Below the pieces are notes generated by a model that saw only the letters and a program-made list of their open reading frames with translations, was not told the origin of the DNA and did no database searches. Below are positions 35,532-43,711 of a stretch of DNA of 64,000 nucleotides, one piece after another. This DNA comes from Streptomyces caniferus (GTDB lineage: Bacteria; Actinomycetota; Actinomycetes; Streptomycetales; Streptomycetaceae), in contig NZ_BLIN01000005.1 of assembly GCF_009811555.1 (NCBI RefSeq), forward strand, positions 2,923,501-2,987,500, read 5' to 3'. Position numbers and translations under genes: made by a program. Each line of letters opens with the position of its first letter. Within the stretch, counting starts at the first letter, position 1.

Positions 35532-36002
35532 CGCGATCTCTCCTCCCCTGCCGGCGCCGTCCGATTCTGCCACGGACCACGGACCGGGTCAGGCCCGCCT
35601 TCTCGCCATCCAGGCGAACCCGCCCTCGTCGCCGCGCCGTCCGGAGCGGGGCCACTGCCCCATACTGCCCGCTCCGCCGCGCCGGCCCGGCCTGCGCAGG
35701 CCACTTGCGGCCGCCAACGGGCCTTCTCCTCCGTGGTGTTGGCACGCGGCCCGGCCGGCCGGCTGCCGTGAGCGTGTGCGTCCGCGGCCCCGGGCCCGCG
35801 CGCACGGGAGCGGAAAGAGGAGCGGGAGCACTGCGGCAGCGCGCACGCGGAGCCGTGAGCGTGCGGCGCGGCACCGGCCGCCCGGAGGTCACGCACCGCT
35901 CGGAGAAGAGAGACCCCAAAGGACGCGGGGAGCGCACACGGCACGAAGAAGCGCACAACGCAGAGATCCCGCCTCCGTCTGGAGGCGGGATCTTCCGGGC
36001 TG
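35532..36002. other. 471-base region between the zinc-ribbon operon and tRNA-Ala copy 2
   Basis: It contains the tRNA terminator (35964-35993). CTGACC-N17-CAGAAT lies on the minus strand near 35570-35600 and could be a weak promoter for the zinc-ribbon operon. A 12-base direct repeat GCCGTGAGCGTG occurs near 35765 and 35850. No further gene is supported. Confidence 0.5.
35964..35993 (-). terminator. Terminator of the second tRNA-Ala gene
   Basis: AGATCCCGCCTCC and GGAGGCGGGATCT form a perfect 13-bp stem with a four-base loop, ten bases after the tRNA 3' end. Confidence 0.85.
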
Positions 36003-36075
36003 TGGAGCTAAGGAGAATTGAACTCCTGACCTCCTGCATGCCATGCAGGCGCTCTACCAACTGAGCTATAGCCCC
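36003..36075 (-). tRNA. tRNA-Ala (anticodon GGC), copy 2
   Basis: All 73 bases are identical to the copy at 33366-33438, including the G3-U70 pair and anticodon GGC, and CCA is not encoded. The flanking sequences differ, including unrelated terminator hairpins. Confidence 0.97.
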
Positions 36076-36187
36076 GGGTCTTGTTCCGCTCCCCCGGGTT
36101 TCCCCCGGCGGCGCCGCGAACAAGAAGAACTTTAGCCTGCGACCTGCCCAGATGTGAAATCCGGTCGGCCGGGGCCGCCCGGCGGGG

Positions 36188-36841
36188 TCAGTCGTCGTCG
36201 CCGAGCACCGGCTCCGGGAGGGTGCCGGCGTTGTGCTCCAGCAGGCGCCAGCCCCGCGCGCCCTCGCCCAGTACGGACCAGCAGCAGTTCGACAGACCGC
36301 CCAGGCCCTCCCAGTGGTGGGCTTCCAGGCCGAGCAGCCGCCCGATGGTGGTGCGGATCGTGCCGCCGTGGCTGACGACGACCAGGGTGCCGTCGTCGGG
36401 CAGCTTGTCGGCGTGGCCGAGCACGACGGGGGCGGCCCGGTCGGCGACCTCGGTCTCCAGTTCGCCGCCGCCGCGCCGCACCGGCTCACCGCGCTTCCAG
36501 GCGGTGTACTGCTCGCCGTACTGCGCGAGGATCTCGTCGTGCGTCAGTCCCTGCCAGGAGCCCGCGTAGGTCTCCCTCAGGGCCGCGTCATGCGTGATCT
36601 CGAGCCGGGTGAGGGCGGCCAGCTCGCTCGCGGTCGTCGCGGCCCGTTGCAGGTCGGAGGCGATGATGGCGTCCGGTCGCAGGGCGGCGAGCAGCCGGGC
36701 GGCGCGGCGCGCCTGGCCGAGGCCCTCCTCGGTCAGCTCGATGTCCGTCGACCCCTGGAAGCGGCGTTCCAGATTCCAGGCCGTCTGGCCGTGGCGCCAG
36801 AGGACGATGCGGCGGCCCCGGCCGCCCTTGGTGCCGTTCAG
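36188..36841 (-). CDS. Histidine phosphatase (phosphoglycerate mutase-like) with probable CTG start
   Basis: About 217 residues of the branch-1 histidine phosphatase fold. The catalytic motif is LWRHGQTAWNLERRFQGSTD, the general acid lies in LRETYAGSWQGLTHDEI, and the second histidine is in VVSHGGTIR. It resembles cobalamin/alpha-ribazole phosphatases and other small-molecule phosphatases; the substrate is not known. The gene follows rsfS. The only ATG (36949) lies 111 bases inside rsfS. A CTG at 36841 overlaps the rsfS TGA as CTGA, the pattern normally seen as ATGA, and GGAGAG sits five bases upstream, so CTG is the likely start. Confidence 0.85.
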   Translation of the reverse strand: MNGTKGGRGRRIVLWRHGQTAWNLERRFQGSTDIELTEEGLGQARRAARLLAALRPDAIIASDLQRAATTASELAALTRLEITHDAALRETYAGSWQGLTHDEILAQYGEQYTAWKRGEPVRRGGGELETEVADRAAPVVLGHADKLPDDGTLVVVSHGGTIRTTIGRLLGLEAHHWEGLGGLSNCCWSVLGEGARGWRLLEHNAGTLPEPVLGDDD

Positions 36842-37272
36842 AGCAGCTCTCCGTCCTGCTCGCCCGCCGTGGCCTCGGCGTGCTCCGCGGCCTTGCCGCG
36901 GGTGGCCTTGGCCTCCTCGGGGAGGTCGATCTCGGGGCAGTCCTTCCACAGGCGCTCGAGCGCGTAGAAGACCCGCTCCTCGCTGTGCTGGACGTGCACC
37001 ACGATGTCGACGTAGTCGAGCAGGACCCAGCGGGCCTCGCGGTCGCCCTCACGGCGGACCGGCTTGGCGCCGAGTTCCTTGTTGAGGCGCTCCTCGATCT
37101 CGTCGACGATCGACTTGACCTGGCGGTCGCTGGGGGCCGAGGCCAGCAGGAAGGCGTCGGTGATCGAGAGGACGTCGCTGACGTCGTACGCGATGATGTC
37201 GTGCGCGAGCTTGTCGGCCGCGGCCTGGGCGGCGGCGTTGATGAGCTCGAGGGAACGGTCCGTGGCGGTCAC
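36838..37272 (-). CDS. rsfS: Ribosomal silencing factor RsfS
   Basis: A 144-residue RsfS (Iojap) protein that binds L14 on the large subunit and blocks subunit joining in starvation. The core reads LAHDIIAYDVSDVLSITDAFLLAS, then DRQVKSIVDEIEE and WVLLDYVDIVVHVQ, followed by EERVFYALERLW, all diagnostic. The start codon is GTG. The C-terminus carries a short Ala/Glu-rich extension. It is translationally coupled to the downstream phosphatase gene. It belongs to the nadD-LCP-rsfS neighbourhood typical of bacteria. Confidence 0.95.
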   Translation of the reverse strand: MTATDRSLELINAAAQAAADKLAHDIIAYDVSDVLSITDAFLLASAPSDRQVKSIVDEIEERLNKELGAKPVRREGDREARWVLLDYVDIVVHVQHSEERVFYALERLWKDCPEIDLPEEAKATRGKAAEHAEATAGEQDGELL

Positions 37273-37490
37273 AAGCGGCTTTCCGGGTCGAGGGGCAGCC
37301 TCTCCGGCCGGGCAGGGGCAGCTGAGCGCACCGCTGAGCCGCGGCGCGCGCCGCAGTCCCCGTGGGCGACCGGATCGGCGGTCAAGTACCCCTCAAGGGT
37401 CTCACGGACCACCGACACTCCCGACTGGGTTTTCGAACCAGTGGGTCGGTTTCGGTCTCCGGGCTGGTCAGCGCGGTGGTCGGGGCCCTC

Positions 37491-37520
37491 GGTGCCCGCC
37501 GGTGGAGACCGACGGGCACC
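37491..37520 (-). terminator. Hairpin after the LCP gene
   Basis: GGTGCCCGCCGGT and ACCGACGGGCACC pair with one mismatch around GGAG, beginning 16 bases past the LCP stop. It separates the LCP gene from rsfS. Confidence 0.65.
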
Positions 37521-37536
37521 GGGCGCGTCCTACCCG

Positions 37537-39390
37537 TCAGCCCTTGTAGTCCTGTCCCAGGACCACGGTGATGTCGGCGTTCGAGGCGCCCTTGCCCTGC
37601 CTGACCACGCCCGCCGACAGGCCCAGGGTCTTGGCGACCTCCGCGGCCCTGGCCTTCTGGGCGGCGTCCTCGTAGGTGATCCGGGACGTGGCGGCCGCGG
37701 CGGTCGTGCCCGCGTCGACGAAGCTGTAGCCGCCGTTGAGCAGCGAGACCTGCGCCTTGTTGGTGGCGCCCCTGTTGCCCGTGGCATTGCGGACGGCGAC
37801 CCGGGCGGTCGCGTCGGGGGCGGTCTTCTTGACCGTGCCGCCGAGCACGTCCTTGACCACACCGGTCGCGGCGGCCTGGCTGAGCGTGCCGTTCGCCTGT
37901 ACGGGCAGCAGGGCCGTGCGGTACGCACCGGTCTTCGCCAGCTCCGCCCGCTGCGCCAGCGAGCTGCCCAGCTGGCCCTCGGTGAGCGGCGGGTCGAGCA
38001 CCTGCAGCAGCGACTTCACGGTGGCCGTGGCGCCGTCGGCGTCGCTGGAGACCTTCTTCAGGGTCGCCTGCATGACCTGGCCGAACCGCTGCAGCTGCCG
38101 GGTCTGGGGCTCGCCCGGCGCCTGGTAGGTGGCGTAGGCGACGGCGGCCTGGCCGCCCAGGTCCTGGGCCCTGCCCTGCTTGACGACCGGGGAGGCGCCC
38201 TTCTTGGCGCCGGGCACGGTGGCGTCGGTGTCGAGCGTGATCCCGCCGACCGTCTCGACGAGGTTCTCCAGATACGGGGTGTCCAGCCGCCAGCTGGCCT
38301 TGAGGTCGGCGCCGAGGAGGCTGTTGAGGGAGTCCCGGGTCGGCTCGGTGCCGTCGTCCTTGACCGACTTGCCGAGCGTCGTGGAACTGCCGTCGTCCTT
38401 CGAGACGACGAGGCTGTTGGGCAGGAGGACGGTGGTGCCCTTGTGGGTGGTCTCGTTGTCCACCAGCAGCGCCGTCGAACTGCTCCCCGTCTTGGTGTCC
38501 CGCAGATGGACGACGAGGACGTCGCGCTTCTGCCCGCCTGCCGCGGCCGCCGGTCCGGAGCCGGAGCCCGCCAGGCCGGGCAGTTTGCCCGCCCACCACA
38601 GATAGCCGGCGCCGCCGGCGACCAGCAGGGCCAGCACGACGGACAGCGCGACGATCCGGCTGCGCCCGCGGCGCTTGGCCTCCTCGCGCCGTTCGGTGCG
38701 GCTCTCGGTGAACTTCAGCCAGTCGATGACGTCTTCGGAGTCCTCGTCCGGCTCCTCGATGAAGGAGAACTGCTCGGTGCGGTACTCCGGGTCCTCGTCG
38801 GCAGAACCGGCGGAACCGGGCGGGCCGCCCGCGGCGGCCGGCTCCGCGCTCTCCTCCGCCGGGGCGCGGCGCTGGGCCGGCGGCCGGGGCTGCTGGTCCT
38901 GGCGCTGCGGAGCGGGCTCGTCGTAGCGGGGCTGGTCCGCGTAGGCGACCTGCTCGTACGGCGACTGCTGGGCCTGCTGCGGGATCCACTCCTGCTGGTG
39001 CGGCTGCTGCTGAGGGGGCTGTTGCTGCTGGGGCTGGGCGTACGGGTCGTACTGCTGGGGGTAGCCATGGCGGTCCTGCACCTGCGGACGGCCGTACGCG
39101 TCGTAGCCGTACTCCGTCTGCCCCTGGTAGGTCCCGTGCCCGTGCTGTCCCTGCGCGGCCTGGCCGCCGCCCTGCTGGCCGCCGTAGGGGTCGTAGCCCT
39201 CGTACGCGGACGGGGCGGTCTGCTGCCCGTAGGCGTCGTAGTGCTGCTCGTACGACGGCTGTGCGGCGTCGCGGTACACCGGCTGCCCGTAGGCGTCGTA
39301 GGTGTAGCTCGTCTGCCCCTGCTGCTCCTGGGCATAGGGGTCGTGGGCATACGGGTCCTGCGGCCCGTACGGATCGTGTCGGTCGCTCAC
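37537..39390 (-). CDS. LCP (LytR-CpsA-Psr) family protein with LytR_C domain and Tyr/Gln-rich N-terminus
   Basis: A 617-residue membrane protein. Residues 1-240 are an unusual cytoplasmic region rich in Tyr, Gln, Gly and Asp with repeated YDAYG and DPYA motifs. A transmembrane helix lies near 245-270 (IVALSVVLALLVAGGAGYLW). A divergent LCP domain follows (DVLVVHLRDTKTGSSSTALL, NSLLGADLKASWRLDTPYLE, VETVGGITLDTD). The C-terminal LytR_C domain (VAVRNATGNRGATNKAQVSL) ends the protein. LCP enzymes attach anionic polymers to peptidoglycan. From memory, the orthologous position in S. coelicolor belongs to the spore-wall polymer machinery. It lies 24 bases after nadD. GTG start. Confidence 0.88.
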   Translation of the reverse strand: MSDRHDPYGPQDPYAHDPYAQEQQGQTSYTYDAYGQPVYRDAAQPSYEQHYDAYGQQTAPSAYEGYDPYGGQQGGGQAAQGQHGHGTYQGQTEYGYDAYGRPQVQDRHGYPQQYDPYAQPQQQQPPQQQPHQQEWIPQQAQQSPYEQVAYADQPRYDEPAPQRQDQQPRPPAQRRAPAEESAEPAAAGGPPGSAGSADEDPEYRTEQFSFIEEPDEDSEDVIDWLKFTESRTERREEAKRRGRSRIVALSVVLALLVAGGAGYLWWAGKLPGLAGSGSGPAAAAGGQKRDVLVVHLRDTKTGSSSTALLVDNETTHKGTTVLLPNSLVVSKDDGSSTTLGKSVKDDGTEPTRDSLNSLLGADLKASWRLDTPYLENLVETVGGITLDTDATVPGAKKGASPVVKQGRAQDLGGQAAVAYATYQAPGEPQTRQLQRFGQVMQATLKKVSSDADGATATVKSLLQVLDPPLTEGQLGSSLAQRAELAKTGAYRTALLPVQANGTLSQAAATGVVKDVLGGTVKKTAPDATARVAVRNATGNRGATNKAQVSLLNGGYSFVDAGTTAAAATSRITYEDAAQKARAAEVAKTLGLSAGVVRQGKGASNADITVVLGQDYKG

Positions 39391-39414
39391 CGGTGCCCCT
39401 TTCCGTCAGCCCCG

Positions 39415-40026
39415 TCAGCGGTCGTTGCGGTACAGCTGTTTTTTGTCGATGTAGCGCACCACACCGTCCGGCACCAGGTACCAGACCGGATCCCCCTGGG
39501 CGACGCGCGCCCGGCAGTCGGTCGAGGAGATGGACAGCGCCGGCACCTCGACCAGGGACACCGCCCCCGCGGGCAGCCCGGGGTCCGCGAGGACATGGCC
39601 GGGCCGGGTCACCCCGATGAAGTGGGCGAGCGAAACCAGCTCCGCGGCATCGTGCCAGGTCAGGATCTGGCTGAGCGCATCGGCGCCGGTGATGAAGAAC
39701 AGATCCGCGTCACGGTGCTCCGCGCGCAGGTCACGCAGCGTGTCTATCGTGTAGGTCTTGCCGCCGCGGTCGATGTCGATCCGGCTGACGGAGAACTGCG
39801 GATTCGACGCGGTCGCGATGACCGTCATCAGATACCGGTCCTCGGCCGGGGACACCTTCTTGTGGCTCTTCTGCCACGGCTGTCCCGTCGGTACGAAGAC
39901 GACCTCGTCGAGGTGGAACTGGCTGGCCACCTCGCTGGCGGCGACCAGGTGTCCGTGATGGATCGGGTCGAACGTCCCGCCCATCACTCCGAGCCGCCGC
40001 TTCACGGGCCCTGTGTGCTCTCCCAT
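39415..40026 (-). CDS. nadD: Nicotinate-nucleotide adenylyltransferase
   Basis: A 203-residue enzyme that adenylates nicotinate mononucleotide in NAD synthesis. The nucleotidyltransferase signature [20 protein letters not shown] lies at the N-terminus. The substrate-binding and C-terminal motifs are [20 protein letters not shown] and [14 protein letters not shown] (the ISSTxxR motif). The ATG at 40026 is preferred over a longer non-conserved frame. It is upstream of the LCP gene on the same strand and separated by only 24 bases, indicating cotranscription. Confidence 0.96.
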   Translation of the reverse strand: MGEHTGPVKRRLGVMGGTFDPIHHGHLVAASEVASQFHLDEVVFVPTGQPWQKSHKKVSPAEDRYLMTVIATASNPQFSVSRIDIDRGGKTYTIDTLRDLRAEHRDADLFFITGADALSQILTWHDAAELVSLAHFIGVTRPGHVLADPGLPAGAVSLVEVPALSISSTDCRARVAQGDPVWYLVPDGVVRYIDKKQLYRNDR

Positions 40027-40078
40027 GCGTGCAGACCCTACTGGGCGCCGCGCGATGCCGGGGTCCGGGTGCCGCGGC

Positions 40079-40240
40079 TCAGCGGTCCCGGTTGAAACGG
40101 GTCGTGATCCAGAGCAGGAGGAGCAGGACAATCAGGGCGCCGCCGCCGGTCACGAAGGGGCTGAGGCTGGCGTGACCGCCCTCGTGTCCGGGCTCGGCGG
40201 CGAGGGAAACCAGGGAGTGTGCGGTGGTGTGCAGGCTCAT
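40079..40240 (-). CDS. Very small membrane protein
   Basis: A 53-residue protein starting [20 protein letters not shown] and ending with one transmembrane helix and a basic tail (ITTRFNRDR). I recall a similar tail, TTRFNRDR, in small conserved actinobacterial proteins, which supports it despite a weak ribosome-binding site. No function is known. It lies between nadD and a second small membrane protein on the same strand. Confidence 0.6.
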   Translation of the reverse strand: MSLHTTAHSLVSLAAEPGHEGGHASLSPFVTGGGALIVLLLLLWITTRFNRDR

Positions 40241-40356
40241 CGTCAGCAGGACCAATCCGGGCTGGGGCGGGCAGAGACTTCCACCACATCGTAAGCGCCA
40301 CCTCACCGCGGGCTCACGCCGACTCCGTCCCGAGGACTCCGGCGGGCCCCGCGGGG

Positions 40357-40506
40357 TCAGTCCTGGCCGTAGCCGCGCAGCAGGAACCAGGCGAGCAGGC
40401 CGGCGCCCACGAAGCCGACGATGATCACGGCGCGCAGGATCCATCCGGGTCCGCCGTCCCTGGCGGTCTCCTGGGCTGCGGCGAGCAGCACGCTCGGATA
40501 CGGCAT
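40357..40506 (-). CDS. Very small membrane protein
   Basis: A 49-residue protein, MPYPSVLLAAAQETARDGGP then one transmembrane helix (WILRAVIIVGFVGAGLLAWF) and a short RGYGQD end. The ATG at 40506 has GGGAG nine bases upstream. It is divergent from the M48 peptidase gene. The amphipathic start plus single helix is the layout of small membrane regulators, but no role can be given. Confidence 0.62.
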   Translation of the reverse strand: MPYPSVLLAAAQETARDGGPGWILRAVIIVGFVGAGLLAWFLLRGYGQD

Positions 40507-40657
40507 GACGGTGCGCTCCCTCGGGTCCGGCCGCGCGGTGATGTGCGGGCCTGTGCGGTCTTTTGGTGCGATCGCCAGCGTACGCCCGAGCATCCAATCT
40601 CCTGTCGGTGGCGTCCTCTAGTCTGAATCACACGCAGTCGAACAGGGGGAGGCCCCA

Positions 40658-41761
40658 ATGACGGAGAGCCCAGGCGGCAGCGCGAACGTTCCGAGCCGGG
40701 ACCGGCGGCGATTCCCCGGAATCTCGTCGCGGTCGTACGAACACCCGGCGGACCGCTCGGCGCTGGTGGCGTTGCGCAAGCTGAGCGGGTTCGACACCGT
40801 CTTCAAGACGCTCAGCGGCTTGTTGCCGGAGCGCAGCCTGCGGCTGCTGTTCCTGTCGGACTCGGTGCGGGTGGGCGAGCAGCAGTTCGCGCACCTCAAC
40901 GACATGCTGCGCGACGCCTGCTACATCCTGGACCTGGAGAAGGTCCCGCCGATGTACGTCAATCAGGACCCGCAGCCCAATGCCATGTGCATCGGTCTGG
41001 ACGAGCCGATCATCGTGGTGACGACCGGTCTGGTCGAGCTGCTCGACGAGGAGGAGATGCGCGCGGTCGTCGGCCACGAGGTCGGGCACGCACTGTCCGG
41101 GCACGCCGTTTACCGCACGATCCTGCTGTTCCTGACGAACCTGGCGATGAAGGTCGCCTGGATCCCGCTGGGCAATGTCGCGATCATGGCGATCGTGACG
41201 GCACTGCGCGAGTGGTTCCGCAAGTCGGAGCTGTCCGCGGACCGCGCCGGGCTGCTGGTCGGGCAGGATCTGCAGGCCTCGATGCGCGGACTGATGAAGC
41301 TGGCCGGCGGCAATCACCTGCACGAGATGAATGTCGACGCCTTCCTCGCGCAGGCGGACGAGTACGAGTCGGGCGGCGATCTGCGCGACTCCGTGCTGAA
41401 GATCCTCAACCTGCTGCCGCGCAGCCACCCGTTCACGACCGTGCGGGCGGCCGAGCTGAAGAAGTGGGCGGCCAGCCGCGACTACCAGCGGATCATGGAC
41501 GGCCACTACCCGCGCCGGGACGAGGACAAGGACACCTCGGTCTCCGACTCGTTCCGGGACTCCGCGGCGCACTACGCCGACTCGGTGCGCAACAGCAAGG
41601 ACCCGCTGATGGGCCTGGTGCGCGACATCGCGGGCGGTGCGGGCGATCTGGGCGGCAAGCTGCGCGACACGGTCTTCCGTGGCGGCGGGCGCCCCGACGG
41701 CTCGGGCGGCGCCAACGGCAGCAACGGCACGGGCGGCGCCGACCGTCCGGAGGGCTCCTAA
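40658..41761 (+). CDS. M48 family zinc metallopeptidase
   Basis: A 367-residue HtpX/Ste24-type protease. The zinc motif HEVGHALSGHAV lies near residue 130. The third ligand follows in REWFRKSELSADRAGLL, and a hydrophobic segment (ILLFLTNLAMKVAWIPLGNV) between them may enter the membrane. PHP-type residues follow as LLPRSHPFTTVRAAELKKW. The C-terminal 90 residues are charged and then Gly/Ser-rich. GGGGGAGG precedes the ATG by five bases. TAGTCT about 35 bases upstream is a good -10. Membrane-quality control is the usual role. The stop overlaps the convergent neighbour by four bases (CTAA). Confidence 0.92.
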   Translation: MTESPGGSANVPSRDRRRFPGISSRSYEHPADRSALVALRKLSGFDTVFKTLSGLLPERSLRLLFLSDSVRVGEQQFAHLNDMLRDACYILDLEKVPPMYVNQDPQPNAMCIGLDEPIIVVTTGLVELLDEEEMRAVVGHEVGHALSGHAVYRTILLFLTNLAMKVAWIPLGNVAIMAIVTALREWFRKSELSADRAGLLVGQDLQASMRGLMKLAGGNHLHEMNVDAFLAQADEYESGGDLRDSVLKILNLLPRSHPFTTVRAAELKKWAASRDYQRIMDGHYPRRDEDKDTSVSDSFRDSAAHYADSVRNSKDPLMGLVRDIAGGAGDLGGKLRDTVFRGGGRPDGSGGANGSNGTGGADRPEGS

Positions 41762-42882
41762 CGCAGCGGGCGGCTCGGCTTCGGCTGGGCGGCGGGCGCC
41801 AGCTCACCGCAGAGCGAGGGGTTGGCGCGGTCCCTGGCGTAGGGGTCGGTGCCGGTGGGCCGGTCCTGGCCGGCGTGCTGTCCCGCGAACAGCGGGCGCA
41901 GCGCGTCGGCAGGCCGCGAGGAGCAGGCCAGCGGCCCGGCCTGCAGGCTGCTCTGCACGACCTCCAGGCGGTGGTCGTTGAGGTTCTCCCGGCTCAGCCG
42001 GAAGTGCACCTCGCGCCGGACGGTGACCAGCGACGCGGCGCCCGGGGTGGGCTTGCCGATGCCCTGGCCCGGGCCGGTGTGGGGCGCGCCGGGGGCCGGC
42101 CGGACCGCGTAGACGAAGGTGTAGTCGGCGGTGACCTCGAGCGCGTCCGGGCTCAACTCGGAAGCGGCGAGCGTGCCGTTGACCCGCACGTTGCGGTCGG
42201 CGAGCCGGGTCTGCCGCGGGTCGAAGCGGACCAGCCACCCGGTCGCCGCGTCGTGGCCGTTGTCGTCGGGGCGGGCCAGGCTGCGGTCGAACTGGTCGAG
42301 TTGGCCGGTGTCGAGCAGCAGCCGGACCGGCCGTACGGACCCGCCGGTGAGGGTCCTCGGGTCCAGCGAGGACCGCACGACGTAGTCCTTCGCGACGGTC
42401 AGGGCGGAGACGATCTGGCCGTCGGAGAAGTGCTCGGTGCGCAGGACGGCGGGCAGATTGACGCCCGCGGCGCCGATTCGGTAGTGGGCCGCGGGGCTGT
42501 GCGCGAAGAGGTCCGCCGGCGTCGCGCCGGGCACCTCCCCGGACGGCGCGAGCGGCACCACCGCGGACCGCAACGGCTGCGCCCGGACGGTCTCCGGGGT
42601 CTTGTACGGGTGGCGGATGCCCATGTAGACGGCGGTGCCGAAGGCGAGAACGATCAGCAGCACCAGCAGGACGGCCTGCCGGGAGCCGCCCAGCCGCATC
42701 CAGGCGTGCCGGGTCTTGACGGCCGGCGAATGGTGCTCGCCCAACCGCTCGTCCGCGGAGAATTCCTGCAGTCGCGCAGCCCGAACAAACGATTCGTCGA
42801 AGACGACGGATCGGTATTCGTCCTCACCGCCTCCCGGGGCGCCGTTGGGCGTCCCTTCGGGAGGGTCACCAGGCCCGGTCAT
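41758..42882 (-). CDS. Single-pass membrane protein with SVVFDExFVR motif (spore-wall complex type)
   Basis: A 374-residue protein. The cytoplasmic N-terminus carries EYRSVVFDESFVRAARLQEF, also found in the next gene. A transmembrane helix spans about residues 70-90 (AVLLVLLIVLAFGTAVYMGI). The large extracellular part contains two late cysteines (ACSSR and LCGEL) that may pair. By order, just after an M48 peptidase gene and before proA, it corresponds to one of the S. coelicolor proteins SCO2583/SCO2584, which I recall as partners of the spore-wall synthesising complex; this comes from synteny and memory, not from a domain match. No enzymatic motif is seen. Confidence 0.75.
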   Translation of the reverse strand: MTGPGDPPEGTPNGAPGGGEDEYRSVVFDESFVRAARLQEFSADERLGEHHSPAVKTRHAWMRLGGSRQAVLLVLLIVLAFGTAVYMGIRHPYKTPETVRAQPLRSAVVPLAPSGEVPGATPADLFAHSPAAHYRIGAAGVNLPAVLRTEHFSDGQIVSALTVAKDYVVRSSLDPRTLTGGSVRPVRLLLDTGQLDQFDRSLARPDDNGHDAATGWLVRFDPRQTRLADRNVRVNGTLAASELSPDALEVTADYTFVYAVRPAPGAPHTGPGQGIGKPTPGAASLVTVRREVHFRLSRENLNDHRLEVVQSSLQAGPLACSSRPADALRPLFAGQHAGQDRPTGTDPYARDRANPSLCGELAPAAQPKPSRPLR

Positions 42883-42989
42883 ACAACAAGAGTAGGTCGG
42901 CCGGGGCGAACGTAAACGCCGGGGCGCCGGGCAACTTTGCCGGATGATTCCGTTTCGAAAACGCGTTTTGCGGGCACGGCGCCACGCCG

Positions 42990-43649
42990 TCAGTGCGGTC
43001 TGGGCACCGCCGAGAACGACGGGCTCAGGCGCTCGGCCGACGGCAGCGACGGGAGACCGGGGCGCGCGGTACGGACGCTGTCCGCCCCGCTCGTGGTGGA
43101 GGCGTCCACCCCGCTGGACGTGGGCGCCGGCGCCGGGGACTGGTTCCGCCCCGAGGAGCCCCGGTAGACGGCGCTGAAGGCCAGCGCGACCAGCCCGATG
43201 CCCATCACCACGGCCAGCACCCAGGCGACCGGCCGGTGCCAGCGGGTGCTGCTGCGGTAAGGGCGCAGAGCGCCGCCATAGGGGCCGTACGGGCCGTAGG
43301 GCGGGTAGTCGTCGTACTCGCCGTCGTCCCCGTACTCGGCGTAGTCGGTGTACCCGTCGTAGTCGTCCCCCCGGACGCGGCGGGGCCCGCGGGGGCCGGG
43401 CTCGTCCGGGTCGTCGCCCTCGGCTCCGAAGCCGGCTCCGGAGCGGGCCGCCTCGGCCTCGGCGCGTGCCTCCGCGGCGGCCAGCATGCGCTCGACCGCC
43501 GAGGGTTCGTGAATCCGCGCGGACCGGACGAATTCCTCGTCGAAGACCACGGAGGCGAATTCTTCGTCCGCTTTTCCGTGGCTCCCGTGGTGGTGCTCGT
43601 CGGGCTCTTCACCGTCCGGGAACGGCTTGCCCCCCACGTCGTCCGGCAC
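42990..43649 (-). CDS. Single-pass membrane protein with SVVFDExFVR motif, related to its neighbour
   Basis: A 219-residue protein. Residues about 31-53 read ASVVFDEEFVRSARIHEPSA, closely matching the N-terminus of the gene downstream. Next comes an acidic Asp/Tyr/Gly-rich stretch (GDDYDGYTDYAEYGDDGEYD), then PPYGPYGPYGG, a transmembrane helix near 145-165 (VAWVLAVVMGIGLVALAFSA) and a short Ser/Pro-rich exterior. The shared motif implies that both proteins contact the same cytoplasmic partner. The intergenic gap to the neighbour is 107 bases on the same strand. Confidence 0.75.
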   Translation of the reverse strand: MPDDVGGKPFPDGEEPDEHHHGSHGKADEEFASVVFDEEFVRSARIHEPSAVERMLAAAEARAEAEAARSGAGFGAEGDDPDEPGPRGPRRVRGDDYDGYTDYAEYGDDGEYDDYPPYGPYGPYGGALRPYRSSTRWHRPVAWVLAVVMGIGLVALAFSAVYRGSSGRNQSPAPAPTSSGVDASTTSGADSVRTARPGLPSLPSAERLSPSFSAVPRPH

Positions 43650-43711
43650 CCGTCCAGGTTAGCCCCGGGCGGTCGTTTTGGGCAGGGAGAACGGGGAATC
43701 CGGGGGACGCT

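Noticed and set aside
33366..36075. tRNA-bounded integrative element
   Set aside because: No integrase, excisionase or partial tRNA att copy is present; both tRNAs are complete and have their own terminators.
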